NCBI GenBank assembly: GCA_964347135.1
Contig: CAYFXA010000001.1
Location: 1 to 64,000 of the forward strand
Origin: CAYFXA01 sp964347135
GTDB taxonomy: Bacteria > Patescibacteriota > Microgenomatia > PFEM01 > JAHIFH01
Direction of reading: 5' to 3'
Length of the DNA stretch: 64,000 nucleotides
Under the pieces are notes generated by a model that was not told the origin of the DNA, searched no databases, and saw only the letters and a program-made list of their open reading frames with translations. Below are positions 62,239 through 64,000 of this stretch, one piece after another (within the stretch, counting starts at the first letter, position 1; the number at the start of each line of letters is the position of its first letter). The translations under genes and the position numbers were made by a program.

Positions 62239-62267
62239 AGCTTAGCAGAATCATAAATTCAAGACAA
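62239..62267 (-). promoter_or_regulatory. Promoter of the Lon-like gene
   Basis: Minus strand -35 TTGTCT (62262-62267), 17-nt spacer, -10 TAAGCT (62239-62244). TTGAAT / 17 / TATATG offset by a few bases is an alternative reading. Confidence 0.5.
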
Positions 62268-62273
62268 GAAAGA

Positions 62274-64000
62274 CTAGCGGCGACGGAAGGGGCGTCGCTT
62301 CTTAAATTGAGACCTTCTTTGTTGCTGAAAAGGCTGGCGGCGAGCTGATTGTTTTCGTGGTCTCTCTTCCAATATCATGCTTAGATTAATCCGCCCTCTG
62401 TCATCGATTTCAACTACTTTCACTTTCACTTTATCACCGACCTTAACAATTTTACTGGGATCAGCCACGTATTGAGTTGACATCTTGGAAACATGAACCA
62501 GACCTTCTTTTCCTGGAGCAATCTCCACAAAAGCGCCAAAAGGCTGAATCCGCTTTACTTCACCCTCATAGATTTCACCCGCTTCCACTTCTCGGGTTAA
62601 GCCTTCTATTTTAGCCACTGCTTGATCAACTGATTGCTTATCTGGGGCAGAAATATTAACCGTACCGTCATCTTCAACATCAATCGCTGCCCCTGTTTCT
62701 TTAATTAAACCTCTAATTGTTCGTCCACCTGGGCCAATGATTTCACCAATTTTGTCAACCGGAAGATGAAGAACTTTAATTTTAGGGGCAAATTTGGAAA
62801 TTTGGGCGCGAGAAGCAGGCATAACCGCCATCATTTTCTCAAGAATAAACAAACGCCCTTCTTTTGCCTGGGCAATAATTTTCTTCAATAAAGCTAAATC
62901 AATTCCTTGGTTTTTAACATCCATTTGAATCCCCGTCGCCCCCTTTTTAGTTCCTGCCAGTTTGAAATCCATATCGCCATTAAAATCTTCCAAACCAAGA
63001 ATATCGCTTAAAATCACTTGTTTCTTTCCCTCTTCTATTAATCCCATGGCAATGCCCGCAACCAGGGCTTTAATAGGTACGCCAGCATCCATTAAGGAAA
63101 GAATCGAGCCACAAACCGCTGCCATTGAGGTTGAGCCATTAGAGGACATCACTTCGGAAACGACTCTGATTGTGTAGGGAAATTTTTCTTCAGCCGGAAT
63201 AACACCTAATAAAGCTCTTTCTGCCAAAGCACCGTGGCCAATATCTCGGCGTGAAGGCCAGCCAATTCTTCCGGTATCACCCAAAGAAAAGGGTGGCATG
63301 TAATAATGATGAATATAGCGCTTGGTTTCTTCACCCTCCATGCTTTCAATCAACTGCTCCAAAGAAGGTGAACCTAAAGTAGTAACGGTTAACACTTGAG
63401 TTTGACCGCGTTTAAACATGGCCGAACCATGAGTCCGGGGCAAAAGACCCACCTCAATTTCGATTGGTCTGATTTCATCGGGTTTCCGACCATCGGCTCG
63501 TTTACCCTTTTTAATAATTTGCTCTCGAACTCTTTTTTTAACCAAGTCATCGATAACTTGATTAATTACTCGTCTCTTTTCCTCATCATATTTCTCAGCC
63601 AAAGCCTCTCTAATTTCACCAATCATCTCCCGGGCCTCATTTTTAGCCATTGTCTTCAAAATAGTATCAATTTGTTTAATCACGTCTTTCTCTATTTTTT
63701 TAGCCAGTTGTGGATCAATCTTCTCTTTTTCAATTGATTTTTTCTTTTGACCTGCTTTTTTGACCAGCGCTTTAATTAATTGAATTACCTCTTTATTCTC
63801 TTTTTGAGCCACATCAACTGCCTCAACCAAAGTTTCGTCTGGAATTTCTTGGGCTTCACCTTCAAGCATCACCGTCTTCCCTTCGCGTCCAGCAACAATC
63901 AAATTCATAATTGAGTAATCTAAGTCTTGATAAGTAGGGTTAACAATAAAAGAACCCTCGCCGTCTTTGGGAACATAACCAATTCTCATTGCCCCTACTG
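62274..64000 (-). CDS. pnp: Polynucleotide phosphorylase (C-terminal 575 residues, cut by window edge)
   Basis: A phosphorolytic 3'-5' exoribonuclease. The reading frame continues past the right edge (VGAMRIGY replaces the usual GPVGAVRVG), so an ATG at 63989 is internal. The second RNase PH core (HGSAMFKRGQTQVLTVTTLG; SLGDTGRIGWPSRRDIGHGALAERAL; MSSNGSTSMAAVCG), KH domain (KIGEIIGPGGRTIRGL) and S1 domain (GEVKRIQPFGAFVEIAPGKEG) are seen, then an Arg/Gln-rich tail. Together with RNase J and Y it forms the decay set. Confidence 0.97.
   Translation of the reverse strand, partial: VGAMRIGYVPKDGEGSFIVNPTYQDLDYSIMNLIVAGREGKTVMLEGEAQEIPDETLVEAVDVAQKENKEVIQLIKALVKKAGQKKKSIEKEKIDPQLAKKIEKDVIKQIDTILKTMAKNEAREMIGEIREALAEKYDEEKRRVINQVIDDLVKKRVREQIIKKGKRADGRKPDEIRPIEIEVGLLPRTHGSAMFKRGQTQVLTVTTLGSPSLEQLIESMEGEETKRYIHHYYMPPFSLGDTGRIGWPSRRDIGHGALAERALLGVIPAEEKFPYTIRVVSEVMSSNGSTSMAAVCGSILSLMDAGVPIKALVAGIAMGLIEEGKKQVILSDILGLEDFNGDMDFKLAGTKKGATGIQMDVKNQGIDLALLKKIIAQAKEGRLFILEKMMAVMPASRAQISKFAPKIKVLHLPVDKIGEIIGPGGRTIRGLIKETGAAIDVEDDGTVNISAPDKQSVDQAVAKIEGLTREVEAGEIYEGEVKRIQPFGAFVEIAPGKEGLVHVSKMSTQYVADPSKIVKVGDKVKVKVVEIDDRGRINLSMILEERPRKQSARRQPFQQQRRSQFKKRRPFRRR

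Noticed and set aside
63987..63989. ATG at 63989 as the PNPase start
   Set aside because: The frame continues upstream with V-G-A before M-R-I-G, matching the conserved GPVGAVRVG inside PNPase, so the codon is internal.
1..64000. Possible UGA recoding as in Gracilibacteria/Absconditabacteria
   Set aside because: UGA ends many genes within ATGA overlaps (rpoA/rplQ, adk/map, ruvX/sortase) with proteins of normal length.
1..64000. CRISPR arrays, insertion sequences, prophage or integrase genes
   Set aside because: No regular repeat-spacer pattern, transposase or phage structural set is seen; the baseplate-J-like region is part of a cellular membrane protein.

Overview
The window reads as a chromosomal segment of a small-genome bacterium of the Candidate Phyla Radiation (Patescibacteria), most likely in or near Microgenomates. 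This is inferred from gene content, not from a tree. The evidence is a near-complete str/S10/spc/alpha ribosomal cluster that lacks rpmD (L30), several conserved enzymes stripped to their cores (AlaRS without its C-terminal domain, MiaB without TRAM, a Lon-like ATPase without its protease domain, RNase Y without a membrane anchor), tight packing with ATGA/TAATG overlaps, and many small orphan proteins. UGA acts as a normal stop, for example in the ATGA overlaps, so the Gly-recoding CPR groups are unlikely. Almost every gene lies on the minus strand.

Layout. 1-5.4 kb: the 5' part of comM, small orphan and zinc-ribbon genes, a cytidylate-kinase-like protein, a surface protein and uppP. 5.46-5.76 kb: RNase P RNA (rnpB). 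5.8-10.7 kb: an AI-2E-type transporter, tRNA-modification genes miaA and miaB, an AlkD-type glycosylase and a cupin. 10.7-17.2 kb: an ABC-2 exporter (two permeases plus ATPase), HU, RNase Y, recX, recA and tRNA-Pro(GGG). 17.2-19.9 kb: a frameshifted SGNH hydrolase, a thioredoxin-CcdA fusion and a DNRLRE surface protein. 19.9-48.1 kb: the translation/transcription block, read right to left as rpoB-rpoC-rpsL-rpsG-orphan-fusA-tuf-rpsJ-orphan-rplC...secY-adk-map-infA-rpmJ-rpsM-rpsK-rpsD-rpoA-rplQ-rplM-rpsI. 48.2-55.2 kb: a tightly overlapping operon alaS - giant trans-envelope protein - sortase - ruvX - zinc ribbon - mltG - NUDIX. 55.2-64 kb: membrane proteins, a RodZ-like protein, FtsK, RNase J, family-4 UDG, a phosphoesterase, a Lon-like AAA+ protein and most of PNPase.

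The ribosomal block is split into transcription units by visible promoters (before rpoB, rpsL, fusA, tuf, the orphan at 35.6 kb, rplC and infA) and terminator-like hairpins. A second pattern runs through the window: about a dozen genes have a -10 hexamer ending only 5-10 nt before the start codon, which predicts leaderless mRNAs, while other genes carry strong AGGAGG sites. RNA turnover (RNase P, Y, J, PNPase), envelope growth (UppP, MltG, FtsK, RodZ-like, sortase) and DNA repair (RecA/RecX, RuvX, UDG, AlkD) make up most of the rest.

The least explained object is the 765-residue protein at 51110-53407. It joins an actin/PilM-like cytoplasmic part, an acidic linker and a membrane segment to an outer region resembling baseplate-J proteins, and it overlaps a sortase gene. 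There are no CRISPR arrays, insertion sequences or prophage genes. No gap between genes exceeds 300 bases.
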